This document shows, piece after piece, positions 1-9,460 of a stretch of DNA of 64,000 bases. The notes below the pieces were generated by a model that had not been told where the DNA came from, searched no databases, and saw nothing but the letters and a program-made list of their open reading frames with translations. The first letter of the stretch is position 1; every line of letters starts with the position of its first letter. The DNA is from Marinobacterium sedimentorum (lineage in GTDB: Bacteria > Pseudomonadota > Gammaproteobacteria > Pseudomonadales > Balneatricaceae), in NCBI RefSeq assembly GCF_024267675.1, contig NZ_JALDYX010000012.1, positions 60,866 through 124,865 of the forward strand. Direction: 5' to 3'. The position numbers and the translations under genes were made by a program.

Positions 1-2
1 CC

Positions 3-1007
3 ACCACCGATATGGGCATGCAGTCGTATCTGGGTCCGATTTTCTCCACCGCAGATAACAACTATCAGAAGGTCAAGTTCGGCGATATAGACGACGAAAC
101 TTTCAAGCAGCGTTCCGCCGATGGCTGGGTTGCCATGGTGCAGCACTACTTCATCAGTGCCTGGATTCCGGCCCCGGGTGCCGAATATACCTACAGCACC
201 CGCAAGCAGAACGACAACTACATTGCCGGTTTCGTCTCACCGACCATTACTGCCGCCGCCGGCCAGCAGCAGAGCGTCAAGGCTACCTTCTATGCCGGTC
301 CCAAGGATCAGGTACAGCTGGCCGCCGCCCAGGAAGACCTGCGACTGACCGTGGACTACGGCTGGCTCTGGTGGATCGCCTCGCCGCTGCACATGCTGCT
401 GACCTGGATCCACAGCGTGCTGGGCAACTGGGGTCTGTCGATCATCGCCATTACCATTCTGGTGAAGGGTGCACTGTTCAAGCTCAATGCCAAAGCCTTC
501 AAATCCATGGCCAACATGCGCAAGTTTGGCCCGGAAATGCAGCGTCTGAAGGAACTCTATGGCGATGACCGCCAGAAGATGTCCCAGGAAATGATGGCGC
601 TGTACAAGAAAGAGAAGATCAACCCGCTGGGCGGCTGCCTGCCGATGGTTGCACAGATGCCGATCTTCATCGCCCTCTACTGGGTACTGATGGAGTCCGT
701 TGAGCTGCGCCAGGCCGACTTCCTCTATCTGGCAGACCTGTCCACCAAGGATCCGTACTTCATCCTGCCGATCCTGATGGGCGTGAGCATGTTTATCCAG
801 CAGTCGCTCAACCCGTCTCCGCCGGACCCAATGCAGGCGAAGATCATGAAGATGCTGCCTATCGTCTTCACCTTTTTCTTCCTCTGGTTCCCCTCCGGTC
901 TGACGCTGTACTGGGTGTGCAACAACGTGCTATCGATCGCACAGCAGTACGTGATCAACAAGCAGATCGAAGGCGGCGGCAAGAAAGAAGCCAAGGCCAG
1001 CAGCTAA
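3..1007 (+). CDS. yidC: Membrane protein insertase YidC (5' end missing)
   Basis: This is the C-terminal part of YidC, about 334 codons; the frame runs off the left edge, so the start and most of the periplasmic domain are absent. YidC inserts inner-membrane proteins alone or with SecYEG, and the ATP synthase c and a subunits encoded further right are known clients of the family. The first ~110 visible residues are the end of the periplasmic beta-domain. Then come the amphipathic and first core helix (around DYGWLWWIASPLHML), the basic cytoplasmic hairpin rich in Lys and Met, the conserved NPLGGCLPMVAQMPIF stretch, and the last helices with a basic tail (GGGKKEAKASS). Placement before mnmE is the usual rpmH-rnpA-yidC-mnmE order. 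A strong terminator follows 13 bp after the stop. Confidence 0.96.
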   Translation, partial: TTDMGMQSYLGPIFSTADNNYQKVKFGDIDDETFKQRSADGWVAMVQHYFISAWIPAPGAEYTYSTRKQNDNYIAGFVSPTITAAAGQQQSVKATFYAGPKDQVQLAAAQEDLRLTVDYGWLWWIASPLHMLLTWIHSVLGNWGLSIIAITILVKGALFKLNAKAFKSMANMRKFGPEMQRLKELYGDDRQKMSQEMMALYKKEKINPLGGCLPMVAQMPIFIALYWVLMESVELRQADFLYLADLSTKDPYFILPILMGVSMFIQQSLNPSPPDPMQAKIMKMLPIVFTFFFLWFPSGLTLYWVCNNVLSIAQQYVINKQIEGGGKKEAKASS

Positions 1008-1019
1008 CGGGCTGCATCA

Positions 1020-1045
1020 AAAAAGGCTCCTTCGGGAGCCTTTTT
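1020..1045 (+). terminator. Rho-independent terminator after yidC
   Basis: A 9-bp stem (AAAGGCTCC / GGAGCCTTT) closes on a TTCG tetraloop and ends in a run of five T. It lies 13 bp after the yidC stop. Confidence 0.93.
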
Positions 1046-1047
1046 AT

Positions 1048-1195
1048 GTTCAGGATGAACGGTATACCGCGGGCGCATGGATGCGCAGGAGCGGTAAATG
1101 TTCAGGATGAACGGCCAACAACTGCTCCTGCGTTTTTGGCACTCTCGCCCTCCATGGCGATTGTATGTCGCGGGCGCATGGAAGCGCATGAGCCG
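1048..1195. repeat. REP-like palindromic element, family A (copy 1 plus two partial copies)
   Basis: Positions 1048-1099 match 17665-17716 exactly over 52 bp. The unit opens with the palindrome GTTCAGGATGAAC and continues with a nested hairpin: an inner stem GCGCAT/ATGCGC around GG, framed by ACCGC and GCGGT. The 13-bp palindrome recurs at 1100-1112, and a degenerate piece (CGCGGGCGCATGGAAGCGCA) recurs at about 1169-1188. Both full copies sit directly behind a rho-independent terminator. This looks like a dispersed REP-type repeat; no transposase is nearby. Confidence 0.75.
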
Positions 1196-1283
1196 CGCGC
1201 GCTCAGCATAGCTGCATAAATACTCGCGATATGTTTTGCTTGGCAGAAGACGCCTTACAACTATTAACTCTACGTTGTTTACC

Positions 1284-2651
1284 ATGAGCCCAATCAATCA
1301 GGACACCATTGCAGCCCAGGCCACAGCGCCCGGCCGAGGCGGCGTCGGCATCATCCGGGTCTCCGGGCGCCGCGCTGGCGAAATAGCCCAGAGTATCCTC
1401 GGGCACCTGCCCAAGCCCCGCTATGCCCACTACGGCGCCTTCCAGGATACGCAAGGGCAGGAGATCGATCAGGGCATCGCACTCTACTTCCCGGGGCCCA
1501 ATTCCTTTACCGGCGAAGACGTGCTGGAACTGCAGGGCCATGGTGGCCCTGTGGTGATGGACTTCCTTCTGAAGCGAGTACTCACACTCGGTGCAAGGCT
1601 TGCAAAGCCTGGCGAGTTTTCCGAGCGCGCCTTCCTCAATGACAAGCTCGACCTGGCCCAGGCGGAGGCAATTGCCGACCTGATTGACGCCAGTTCAGTG
1701 CAGGCAGCACAGAGTGCACTGCGCTCCCTGCAGGGCGAGTTCTCACGCCGTATCCACGCTTTGGTCGAAGCCCTGATACAGCTGCGTATCTATGTTGAGG
1801 CGGCGATTGATTTCCCCGAGGAGGAGATCGACTTCCTGGCCGACGGCAAGGTACTGGGCGACCTGCTGCAGATCATCGATCAGCTGGAGGCGGTACAGAA
1901 TGAAGCCCGCCAGGGCAGCCTGCTGCGCGAGGGCATGAGCGTGGTGATCGCCGGGCGCCCCAACGCCGGCAAATCCAGCCTGCTGAATGCGCTGGCCGGG
2001 CGTGAAACCGCCATCGTCACCGATATCGCCGGCACCACCCGCGATGTCCTGCGCGAGCACATTCATATCGATGGCATGCCGCTGCATATTATCGACACCG
2101 CGGGCCTGCGCGATGCGCCGGATGAAGTCGAGCGCATCGGTATCGACCGCGCCTGGCAGGAAATCCGCAAGGCCGATCGCATCCTGATGATGGCCGACAG
2201 CACCCAAACCAGCGCCACCGAACCGGATGAGCTCTGGCACGATTTCGTCGAGCAGCTGCCCGATCTGTCCAAAGTCACCGTGATCCGCAACAAGGCCGAT
2301 ATCAGCGGCGAGGAACCGGGTAAAACACAGGTTGGTGAGCACACACTTATCTCGCTGTCCGCTAAAAGCGGGCAGGGCATAGAGGAACTGCGCGAGCATC
2401 TGAAAGACTGCATGGGCTTTAAGAGCACTACCGAAGGCGGCTTTATGGCGCGGCGGCGCCACCTGGATGCCCTTGAGCGCGCCCATGAACTGCTGCACAC
2501 AGGCCGCGACCAACTCGAACATATGGGGGCGGGCGAACTGCTGGCCGAAGACCTGCGTCAGGCCCAGCAGGTACTGAACGAGATCACCGGTGAATTCAGC
2601 TCCGACGACCTGCTCGGGCGTATCTTCTCGAGCTTCTGTATCGGCAAGTAA
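1284..2651 (+). CDS. mnmE: tRNA modification GTPase MnmE (TrmE)
   Basis: MnmE works with MnmG (encoded at 6.1 kb) to add the aminomethyl or carboxymethylaminomethyl group at C5 of the wobble uridine in certain tRNAs. With the start at 1284 the protein has 455 residues, the family length; the frame is open back to 1236, but [14 protein letters not shown] fits the family N-terminus. It has the formyl-THF-binding N-domain, a helical domain, a G domain with P-loop GRPNAGKS (about 224-231) and DTAG (about 271-274), and the invariant C-terminal CIGK. No strong ribosome-binding site is visible. A terminator follows. Confidence 0.97.
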   Translation: MSPINQDTIAAQATAPGRGGVGIIRVSGRRAGEIAQSILGHLPKPRYAHYGAFQDTQGQEIDQGIALYFPGPNSFTGEDVLELQGHGGPVVMDFLLKRVLTLGARLAKPGEFSERAFLNDKLDLAQAEAIADLIDASSVQAAQSALRSLQGEFSRRIHALVEALIQLRIYVEAAIDFPEEEIDFLADGKVLGDLLQIIDQLEAVQNEARQGSLLREGMSVVIAGRPNAGKSSLLNALAGRETAIVTDIAGTTRDVLREHIHIDGMPLHIIDTAGLRDAPDEVERIGIDRAWQEIRKADRILMMADSTQTSATEPDELWHDFVEQLPDLSKVTVIRNKADISGEEPGKTQVGEHTLISLSAKSGQGIEELREHLKDCMGFKSTTEGGFMARRRHLDALERAHELLHTGRDQLEHMGAGELLAEDLRQAQQVLNEITGEFSSDDLLGRIFSSFCIGK

Positions 2652-2667
2652 GAATGTGAATACGAAG

Positions 2668-2704
2668 AAGCCCGCGACCGGCATGAAGTCCGTCGCGGGC
2701 TTTT
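2668..2704. terminator. Bidirectional terminator between mnmE and the EamA gene
   Basis: AAGCCCGCGAC pairs with GTCGCGGGCTT around a 13-nt loop. T residues follow on the + side and A residues precede it, so it can serve the convergent genes on both sides. Confidence 0.88.
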
Positions 2705-2854
2705 GCGTTTTGGGTACGAAATCAGGCGAAACTCGAGCAGCTATTCAGGCACCGGAAACCGCTGCCTGCTCATCGCTGCCGCCATGCACAAAGCAATCGG
2801 TACGTTACGCCACAACCCGCAAACGATTTTTCGGCCCTGGGCCAATGACGTTAA

Positions 2855-3748
2855 TCATGCCCCCAAAAGCCTGGCAGGTTGGCGCCTGGACTGAGACCAG
2901 ATCATCAGCAGCGCCGCTGAAAGCACCAGGACTCCGCCCAGCAGGCTGTTTTCACTGAGGGTTTCGTGCAGCAGCAGCCAGGCCCAGAAGATCGACGCCA
3001 CCGGTTCCAGCGTCGAGAAAATGGCCACATCAAACTGGCGCCTGAGTATCCCGATACCCTTGATCAGCAGCAGGAAGGGGATAAAGGTCGAGACGATGCC
3101 CAGCGCCAGCACCGCACTCCAGCCCCGTGCGCTTTGGGGCAGGTCGGCGTAGCCCAGAATGGCCGGCACCGAGAACACCAGCGCCGCCCCGATCAGCGTC
3201 CAGGCGGAGGAGCCCAGCGCATCACCGGCGGGCATCCAGCGTGGTGCCCCCACCAGATAGGCGCTGTAAAACAGTGCCGCCCCCAGGCCAAACAGAATAC
3301 CGACCCAGGAACCGGCGAAGTCGCCATCCAGAGTAAAATAGACCCCCGCCAGGGCACCGACCAGCGCCAGCAGGCGCGATACGGTCAGGCTTTCCTGGCG
3401 TCGTGCCCAGCCCTGCAGGAACACCAGCAGCGGAAACAGGCTGAGCAACATGACAGTAAGGCTCACTGTGACCTGCTGCAGCGCAATGAAATAGCACAGC
3501 GATGCCATGCCGTTGATCATTCCAAGTACGCCAGCCCCCGGTCTCAGGCGCCGGGTTTTGCCAGGTATGAACAGTAACAGCAGGAGGCTGGGCACCAGAA
3601 AACGTAACCACACCAGCCCCAGCGCATTGGCACCGTCGGCATAGACCTCGCGGGCAAACAGCGGCTGCAGGCTAAAGCCCAGCGCCGCCAGCAGCACCAG
3701 GGATGCACCCTGCAAATAAAACTTGATTGGCATGAGTAAGGTATCCAC
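2855..3748 (-). CDS. EamA/DMT-family permease
   Basis: This is a 297-residue (from GTG at 3748) or 292-residue (from ATG at 3733) integral membrane protein of the drug/metabolite transporter superfamily. Ten hydrophobic segments arranged as two EamA repeats can be followed, beginning with LVLLAALGFSLQPLFAREVY and ending in a basic tail (SQSRRQPARLLGA). Family members export amino acids, sugars or metabolites, or import some solutes; the substrate cannot be read from the sequence. The gene lies 65 bp downstream of the DddP-like gene on the same strand, so the two may be co-transcribed. Neither start has a convincing Shine-Dalgarno sequence. Confidence 0.88.
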   Translation of the reverse strand: MDTLLMPIKFYLQGASLVLLAALGFSLQPLFAREVYADGANALGLVWLRFLVPSLLLLLFIPGKTRRLRPGAGVLGMINGMASLCYFIALQQVTVSLTVMLLSLFPLLVFLQGWARRQESLTVSRLLALVGALAGVYFTLDGDFAGSWVGILFGLGAALFYSAYLVGAPRWMPAGDALGSSAWTLIGAALVFSVPAILGYADLPQSARGWSAVLALGIVSTFIPFLLLIKGIGILRRQFDVAIFSTLEPVASIFWAWLLLHETLSENSLLGGVLVLSAALLMIWSQSRRQPARLLGA

Positions 3749-3813
3749 AAAGTAAATAGGGAATCACCGGTCAATGCGATGAATCCCAAAAAAGTGTTTC
3801 CGATCCGGCAAAT

Positions 3814-5064
3814 CTAAAGCAACCAGTCGTCTTGCCACGGATAGCCTGACAGCGGCTCGCAACCATGGGCGCTAATCAGTACCTGCTGCTCCAGCTTGAT
3901 ACCTTCACGACCACCTTCTTCACCGATATAGCTCTCAACACAAACCACCATGTTCTCCTCGAACAGGCCGTCGTAACCGCCGCTGTCCCAGTCTTTCCCC
4001 GCATGGGCCACGGCCGGAAACTCATCCGCCAGCCCCACGCCATGCACCAGGCAGCAATAGCGGTTGTGGTGAAATTCTGCCGGAATCGGCCAGGCCCGGT
4101 GGGTAAAATCCCGGTAACTGAGCCCGGCCCTGAGCAATGCCATATTGGTATGGATCTGTTCATGGGCCAGGCTATAGAGCCTGCGCTGCTCATCCGTGGG
4201 AGCCACATGGCCCACCGTCCAGGCTCTGGAGATATCCGCGCAGTAGCCGTAGGGGCCAATCAGGTCGGTGTCAAAAGACACTATCTCGCCGGCCTGCATT
4301 ACCCGGTCGCTGGACTCCTGCATCCAGGGATTAGTGCGCGGCCCGGAGGCCAGCAGCCTTGTCTCGATCCACTCGCCGCCGTTACGGATATTCTCGAAGT
4401 GCAGCCAGGCCCAGAGTTCGTTTTCCGTCATGCCGGGGCGCAGCTCATCGTGCATGCGGGCGATGCCCTGCTCACAGACATTGATGGTCCAGCGCATCAG
4501 CGCCAGCTCGTCCGCCGACTTGATACGTCGGGCTTCCTCCATCAGGCTATGGCCTTCAACAAGCTTCAAACCCAGACGCTGCAGCAGCTCAAGCCCTTCG
4601 AACTCGGCCCTGTCCACCGCCAGCCGCGCGCCCTTGCCAGCATGATGGCGTACCAGATCCGCGATCTCGGCGGCCCAGAGCGCGGCTTTTTCACCTATGC
4701 GCGAGCCGGCACCAAAGTAGCTCCAGTTCAGCGCCGGGCGAATCTCGTCGATCAGCTCATTGCCGTGCTGCAGGTGCTCGCAGTTGTGGAACTCCCACAG
4801 AATCACCGGCCCCTGTGCAAACACCAGCGCATAGCGGGCATAGTTGTGCAGCGTCCAGACCTGCATGTTCGAGCTGTCGGTGGCATAGCGGATATTCACC
4901 GGGTCGTACAGCAAGATGGCGGTGCAGTCATTTGCCAGCAGCTGCTCGCGCACACGCTGCAGGCGATAGCGCCTGGCCCCGCGGTGCGTCTCTGCCGTGA
5001 CGGGATTGCGCAAGGGGGCCTGCTCTGCAGGTAACTGGCCCGTGCACTTGTTCTTGTCCGGCAT
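3814..5064 (-). CDS. dddP: M24-fold protein, probable DMSP lyase DddP
   Basis: This is a 416-residue pita-bread (M24/creatinase) protein. M24 members include Xaa-Pro peptidases and creatinases, but DddP is a lyase that splits dimethylsulfoniopropionate into dimethylsulfide and acrylate. The sequence follows what I recall of alphaproteobacterial DddP: DPVNIRYATDSSNMQ near residue 54, GGEWIETRLLASGPRTNPW near 229, and HGVGLADEFP at 341. Counted by hand, D265, D267, D277, H341, E377 and E392 fit the metal ligands, D347 fits the proposed general base and Y336 a conserved active-site tyrosine, all in matching spacing. The start ATG has AAAGGTGAG upstream and a plausible promoter. If not DddP it would be an uncharacterised M24 hydrolase. 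Confidence 0.68.
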   Translation of the reverse strand: MPDKNKCTGQLPAEQAPLRNPVTAETHRGARRYRLQRVREQLLANDCTAILLYDPVNIRYATDSSNMQVWTLHNYARYALVFAQGPVILWEFHNCEHLQHGNELIDEIRPALNWSYFGAGSRIGEKAALWAAEIADLVRHHAGKGARLAVDRAEFEGLELLQRLGLKLVEGHSLMEEARRIKSADELALMRWTINVCEQGIARMHDELRPGMTENELWAWLHFENIRNGGEWIETRLLASGPRTNPWMQESSDRVMQAGEIVSFDTDLIGPYGYCADISRAWTVGHVAPTDEQRRLYSLAHEQIHTNMALLRAGLSYRDFTHRAWPIPAEFHHNRYCCLVHGVGLADEFPAVAHAGKDWDSGGYDGLFEENMVVCVESYIGEEGGREGIKLEQQVLISAHGCEPLSGYPWQDDWLL

Positions 5065-5081
5065 AACTCACCTTTAAAGGC

Positions 5082-5109
5082 AGCATATTGTCGTTATTGT
5101 GGCGTCCAA
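5082..5109 (-). promoter_or_regulatory. Sigma-70-like promoter for the DddP-like gene
   Basis: On the minus strand, TTGGAC (5104-5109) and TATGCT (5082-5087) are separated by 16 bp. The -10 box lies 17 bp upstream of the start codon, so the leader would be short. Confidence 0.5.
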
Positions 5110-5337
5110 AATACGCTAACCAGAGGCGCTGTAAATCGACAAATACTCACCGGGTCATTACCAAAAATCACCCGACCTACAGCCGCAGGAGGGGCCAGGA
5201 TCGGCGGCTTCTGAGCGGACCAAATCAACGGGTATCTCGACGGCCTACCCCAACAGCTTTATCAGCGAACTATCGGATTTCGAGCCATCAATATAGACTT
5301 TTGAATTATACAGGCGAGATCTGCACTGCCCTTAAAA

Positions 5338-5431
5338 GTATCCACAGGCAATAGTGGCAAAATAGTTATTCACACCAATAAGGTTACACACAGTTAATCA
5401 GCGAATAACACGCAAAACAAGGTTATTCACA
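5338..5431 (+). promoter_or_regulatory. Left DnaA-box group of oriC
   Basis: Plus-strand boxes: GTATCCACA at 5338-5346 (one mismatch), TTATTCACA at 5366-5374 (exact) and TTATTCACA at 5423-5431 (exact). A weaker TTACACACA lies at 5384-5392. Confidence 0.75.
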
Positions 5432-5626
5432 AACGCATATTCAGTGGCTATGCACCTGCTATACCCCCATGAAACAACAGCTAATGAACTGAGTTGTTCA
5501 ACATACAAGATATTGTATTAAAACAGTTTATATTATTTACGCACAGAAACTATCAACACAGTAGGGCGGCTGCCTATGGTGGCTGTTGTCAGATAAACAG
5601 GGAGACGCAGTCTGAATTGAAGCCAT

Positions 5627-5779
5627 TGTGGATAGAACCTCGTCTTGCCAACAGCTTGTTGACAGAAAAGGCACAGCAGCGGCAAATATTTGTTTGGACG
5701 GCCAGGATCGATTTTATCCTGTGTATAGCTACGGGACAGACCTTGGGATATCGCTGTGCATAACCAGGCCTGTGCATAA
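5627..5779 (-). promoter_or_regulatory. Right DnaA-box group of oriC
   Basis: Minus-strand boxes, written as on the + strand: TGTGGATAG at 5627-5635 (one mismatch), TGTGTATAG at 5720-5728 (one mismatch), TGTGCATAA at 5755-5763 and at 5771-5779 (both exact). The last two start 16 bp apart. Confidence 0.75.
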
Positions 5780-5835
5780 CCACCAGTTTCATCAACAGGC
5801 TATGCAACGCTTGCGCCCCCATCCGATAGCACCTT

Positions 5836-5975
5836 CATAACAACCTAACAATCAACGCAAGCTATTGTTATATATGTATTAAATAGCCTTTTGAACAGAA
5901 GAGGTCCTTACTAATAACAACAACAATCATTAAACACATATATAAAGAAAAATATATTTAACTCTTTAAGAACCC
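5836..5975. other. AT-rich putative DNA-unwinding element
   Basis: This is one of the most AT-rich stretches of the window, with runs such as TTATATATGTATTAAATAG and CACATATATAAAG. It directly follows the right DnaA-box group and precedes mnmG, a suitable place for initial strand opening. Confidence 0.5.
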
Positions 5976-5982
5976 AAAGCGT

Positions 5983-6041
5983 TGAACAAAGACAGTGTTC
6001 ATTTTTTGAACATTTTCTAATCGACAACATGGGAGTATACT
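5983..6041 (+). promoter_or_regulatory. mnmG upstream region with three TGAACA half-sites and a -10 box
   Basis: TGAACA (5983-5988), TGTTCA (5996-6001) and TGAACA (6007-6012) form two overlapping inverted repeats. A good -10 hexamer TATACT lies at 6036-6041, about 65 bp before the GTG start of mnmG, but the -35 region is weak. The half-sites might bind a regulator of mnmG transcription, which is known to influence oriC firing in Escherichia coli. Confidence 0.35.
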
Positions 6042-6105
6042 TAGCGCCCATTTTACGACTGACTCGTCTGTCAGACGGGCAATACTCAACCAGAGGTACT
6101 CATCG

Positions 6106-8001
6106 GTGGACTATCCAGGTCGTTTCGACGTAATCGTGATTGGTGGAGGTCATGCAGGCACTGAAGCTGCATTGGCCGCTGCACGCATGGGCGCTAAGAC
6201 CCTGTTGCTCACTCACAATATCGAGACACTCGGACAGATGTCCTGCAACCCCGCCATCGGGGGCATCGGCAAAAGTCATCTGGTGAAAGAGATCGATGCC
6301 CTGGGCGGTGCCATGGCCACGGCCACGGATTTGGGTGGTATCCAGTTTCGGGTACTGAATTCCCGCAAGGGTCCGGCGGTGAGAGCAACCCGTGCCCAGG
6401 CTGACCGTATCCTGTACAAGGCTGCCATCCGCGAGATACTGGAAAATCAGCCGAACCTGCAGATCTTCCAGCAGTCCGCCGATGACCTGATCATGCAAGG
6501 TGATACGGTGCGCGGCGTCGTCACCCAGACGGGTATTCGATTCCACGCCACCTCGGTTGTGCTGACCGCGGGCACTTTCCTCGGTGGCCTGATTCACATA
6601 GGTCTGGAAAATCACTCAGCCGGCCGTGCCGGTGATCCACCGTCCATCGCCCTGGCACAGCGTCTGCGTGAATTGCCCCTGCGGGTCGACCGCCTGAAAA
6701 CCGGTACTCCGCCGCGCATTGATGCGCGCTCCGTGGATTTTTCCGTGATGCAGGAACAGCCGGGCGATACCCCGGTACCGGTGATGTCCTTCATGGGCAA
6801 GCTGAGCCAGCATCCGCGTCAGGTCAGCTGCTATATCACCCATACCAACGAACAGACGCACGAGATACTGCGCAAGGGGCTTGATCGTTCGCCGCTCTAT
6901 ACCGGTGTGATCGCAGGTGCAGGTCCACGTTACTGCCCGTCGGTGGAAGACAAGATCATGCGCTTCGCCGACAAGACCTCGCACCAGGTGTTTGTCGAGC
7001 CCGAAGGACTGACGACGCACGAACTCTACCCCAATGGCATTTCCACCAGTCTGCCGTTCGATATTCAGCTTGAGGCCGTGCGTTCGATCCGCGGTTTCGA
7101 GCAGGCCCATATCACCAGACCCGGCTATGCCATCGAGTACGACTTTTTCAATCCCCAGGATCTCAAGCACAGCCTGGAAACCAAGCACATGCAGGGTCTG
7201 TTCTTTGCCGGTCAGATCAACGGCACCACCGGTTACGAAGAAGCCGGCGCCCAGGGTCTGCTGGCGGGTATCAATGCGGCCAACCGCGCCTTCGAGCGTG
7301 ATGCCTGGCATCCGCGTCGTGACGAGGCCTATATCGGTGTCCTGGTGGACGACCTGATTACCCACGGCACCGCCGAGCCCTATCGCATGTTCACCAGCCG
7401 GGCCGAATACCGCCTGATACTGCGCGAAGACAATGCCGACCTGCGCCTGACCGAAAAAGGCCGCGAGCTTGGGTTGGTCGACGATGCGCGCTGGGCGCAT
7501 TTCTGCGCCAAGCGCGAAGCCATAGAACTGGAAAAGCAGCGCCTGCGTGAAACCTGGGTGCAGCCCGGCAGCGATCGCGCCAGTGTGCTGAACGCCAAGC
7601 TGAAAACGCCGCTGACGCGGGAATACAACCTGGCAGACCTGATCAAGCGTCCCGAGCTGGAGTACCGCGATGTTGCCGCCGCGGCCGGTGGGCCCGGGGT
7701 TGACCCGCAGGTGGCCGAGCAGGTCGAAATCCAGTTCAAGTACGCCGGCTACATTGATCGCCAGCGCGAGGAAATCGAGCAGATGCAGCGTCAGGAAAAT
7801 ACTGCGCTGCCCGCCGACATGGATTACAGCCTGATCAGTGGTCTGTCGAACGAGCTGCGCTCAAAGCTTGAATCCGTTCAACCGGCAAGTATTGCCCAGG
7901 CATCACGTATTCAGGGCATGACACCGGCAGCCATTTCGCTGCTGCTGGTGTACCTGAAAAAACACCGCTTTAAATCCAGCCAGGAGCAGGCCGCCAGTTA
8001 A
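6106..8001 (+). CDS. mnmG: tRNA uridine-5-carboxymethylaminomethyl modification enzyme MnmG (GidA)
   Basis: This is the FAD-dependent partner of MnmE in wobble-uridine modification. The protein has 631 residues, the family length, from a GTG start preceded by AGAGGT. The FAD-binding Rossmann motif [21 protein letters not shown] opens the protein, followed by [22 protein letters not shown], the [11 protein letters not shown] block and the [14 protein letters not shown] segment typical of GidA. The C-terminal helical domain, which binds MnmE and tRNA, is intact. The stop overlaps the rsmG start (TAATG), so the two are translationally coupled. Confidence 0.97.
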   Translation: MDYPGRFDVIVIGGGHAGTEAALAAARMGAKTLLLTHNIETLGQMSCNPAIGGIGKSHLVKEIDALGGAMATATDLGGIQFRVLNSRKGPAVRATRAQADRILYKAAIREILENQPNLQIFQQSADDLIMQGDTVRGVVTQTGIRFHATSVVLTAGTFLGGLIHIGLENHSAGRAGDPPSIALAQRLRELPLRVDRLKTGTPPRIDARSVDFSVMQEQPGDTPVPVMSFMGKLSQHPRQVSCYITHTNEQTHEILRKGLDRSPLYTGVIAGAGPRYCPSVEDKIMRFADKTSHQVFVEPEGLTTHELYPNGISTSLPFDIQLEAVRSIRGFEQAHITRPGYAIEYDFFNPQDLKHSLETKHMQGLFFAGQINGTTGYEEAGAQGLLAGINAANRAFERDAWHPRRDEAYIGVLVDDLITHGTAEPYRMFTSRAEYRLILREDNADLRLTEKGRELGLVDDARWAHFCAKREAIELEKQRLRETWVQPGSDRASVLNAKLKTPLTREYNLADLIKRPELEYRDVAAAAGGPGVDPQVAEQVEIQFKYAGYIDRQREEIEQMQRQENTALPADMDYSLISGLSNELRSKLESVQPASIAQASRIQGMTPAAISLLLVYLKKHRFKSSQEQAAS

Positions 8002-8627
8002 TGGATGCAAAATTCAAGGAACAGCTATTGCGCCAAAGCGGTGCAATGGGAATCGAACTGACCCAGCAACAGGCAGATCAGCTGATGGCCTATCTGGCAT
8101 TGCTGGTGAAATGGAACAAGGCCTACAACCTCACCGCCGTGCGTGATCCGGCGCAAATGATAGACCGCCATCTGATAGACAGCCTCAGCGTGCTGCCCCA
8201 TATCCAGGGGCCCCGTCTGATCGATGTGGGCAGCGGTCCGGGTCTGCCCGGTATACCGCTGGCCATCTGTCGCCCCGATATCGCCGTGACCACGCTGGAC
8301 AGCAACGGTAAAAAGACCCGCTTTCAGCTGCAGGTCAAGGCGGAACTGGGGCTCGATAACCTCGAGGTAATCAACGCCCGGGCCGAAAGCTGTGACCGGC
8401 CGCCGTTTGATCAGGTGATTTCCCGCGCCTTTGCCTCGCTGGAAGCCATGCTGCACTGGACCTCACACCTGTGTCGTGAGGATGGTGTTTTTCTTGCAAT
8501 GAAAGGTCTGTATCCTGAGGACGAACTCCAGGCGCTACCGTCTGGAATCGAACTCAAGGCCAGTCATCCTCTGCGGGTGCCGGGCAGTGAGGGTGCACGT
8601 CATCTGCTGATTCTCGGGAGAGCCTGA
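8001..8627 (+). CDS. rsmG: 16S rRNA (guanine527-N7)-methyltransferase RsmG (GidB)
   Basis: RsmG methylates G527 of 16S rRNA using S-adenosylmethionine. The 208-residue protein has the SAM-binding motif [17 protein letters not shown] in its first half and the family signatures NKAYNLTAV and DRHLIDSL upstream of it. ATG overlaps the mnmG stop by one base. The mnmG-rsmG-parA-parB order is conserved near origins. Confidence 0.96.
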   Translation: MDAKFKEQLLRQSGAMGIELTQQQADQLMAYLALLVKWNKAYNLTAVRDPAQMIDRHLIDSLSVLPHIQGPRLIDVGSGPGLPGIPLAICRPDIAVTTLDSNGKKTRFQLQVKAELGLDNLEVINARAESCDRPPFDQVISRAFASLEAMLHWTSHLCREDGVFLAMKGLYPEDELQALPSGIELKASHPLRVPGSEGARHLLILGRA

Positions 8628-8629
8628 CC

Positions 8630-9460
8630 TTGGCGAAAATCCTCACCATTACCAACCAGAAAGGCGGGGTGGGCAAAACAACGACCTGCGTCAATCTGGC
8701 CGCCTCACTGGCAGCGACCAAAAAACGCGTGCTGATGATCGACCTGGACCCCCAGGGCAACGCCACCATGGGCAGCGGCATCGACAAGCATACCCTCAAG
8801 CTGTCGGCCTATGATGTGCTCACCGACCAGGCCAGCGCCGCGCAAGCGCGCCTGACCGAGGTGCCAGGCGGCTATCACGTGATTGGTGCCAATGGCGATC
8901 TGACCGCGGCCGAGGTTGAGCTGCTGAGCCTGCCGCGGCGCGAGTTCCGCCTCAAGATGGCGTTGCTGGAAGTGGTGGACGAGTACGACTATATCCTGCT
9001 GGATAATCCTCCTTCGCTGAACCTCCTGACTGTCAATGCCCTGGCCTGCTCCAGCGGCGTGATTATCCCCATGCAGTGCGAGTACTACGCGCTAGAGGGC
9101 ATCAGCGCTCTGGTGGGCACCATCAACAAGATCAATCAGCGCCTTAATCCGGAGCTGAAGATCGAAGGCATTCTGCGTACCATGTTCGATCCACGCATGA
9201 GTCTGACCCGCGATGTGTCCAACCATCTGGTGGACTACTTCGGTGATCAGGTCTATCGCACCGTAATTCCGCGCAATGTGCGCCTGGCCGAAGCTCCCAG
9301 TCATGGGTTGCCGGCGCTGATGTACGACAAAAGCTCCCGCGGCGCCCTGGCTTACCTCGCTCTGGCGGGTGAGCTGATTCGCAAAACGGCGCAGGTTAAG
9401 GCGGCCCCGGCTGCCGATGCCGTGGTGGCCGATAAAGCACAGGTACAGGAAACAAACTGA
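8630..9460 (+). CDS. parA: Chromosome-partitioning ATPase ParA (Soj)
   Basis: This Walker-type ATPase works with ParB bound at parS to segregate the origin region. The 276-residue protein starts with TTG two bases after the rsmG stop, with GGGAG upstream. The deviant Walker A KGGVGKTT is near residue 11, followed by MIDLDPQGNATMGSG, the DNPPSLNLLTVNAL Walker B region and the MFDPRMSLTRDV block. The short extension after the last ParA helix (AAPADAVVADKAQ) is Ala-rich. It overlaps parB by one base. Confidence 0.96.
   Translation: MAKILTITNQKGGVGKTTTCVNLAASLAATKKRVLMIDLDPQGNATMGSGIDKHTLKLSAYDVLTDQASAAQARLTEVPGGYHVIGANGDLTAAEVELLSLPRREFRLKMALLEVVDEYDYILLDNPPSLNLLTVNALACSSGVIIPMQCEYYALEGISALVGTINKINQRLNPELKIEGILRTMFDPRMSLTRDVSNHLVDYFGDQVYRTVIPRNVRLAEAPSHGLPALMYDKSSRGALAYLALAGELIRKTAQVKAAPAADAVVADKAQVQETN

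Larger units (their letters stand above)
5330..6060. other. oriC: Probable chromosomal replication origin (oriC)
   Basis: The roughly 1-kb gap between the DddP-like gene and mnmG has no credible gene and is strikingly AT-rich compared with its surroundings. Four 9-mers match the DnaA-box consensus TTATNCACA exactly and three more differ by one base. The left group points right and the right group points left, and both precede an AT-rich unwinding region. Position next to mnmG (gidA), with parAB 2.5 kb away, matches the enterobacterial oriC location. The stretch 5110-5330 holds nothing recognisable. Confidence 0.8.

Noticed and set aside
3865..5034. A 389-codon open frame on the + strand opposite the DddP-like gene
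   Set aside because: It has no recognisable domain, while the minus strand reads a full M24 protein with its ribosome-binding site and promoter.
5088..5840. Three short open frames in the mnmG upstream gap
   Set aside because: They lack good ribosome-binding sites and family features and are interrupted by DnaA boxes; the stretch fits an origin.
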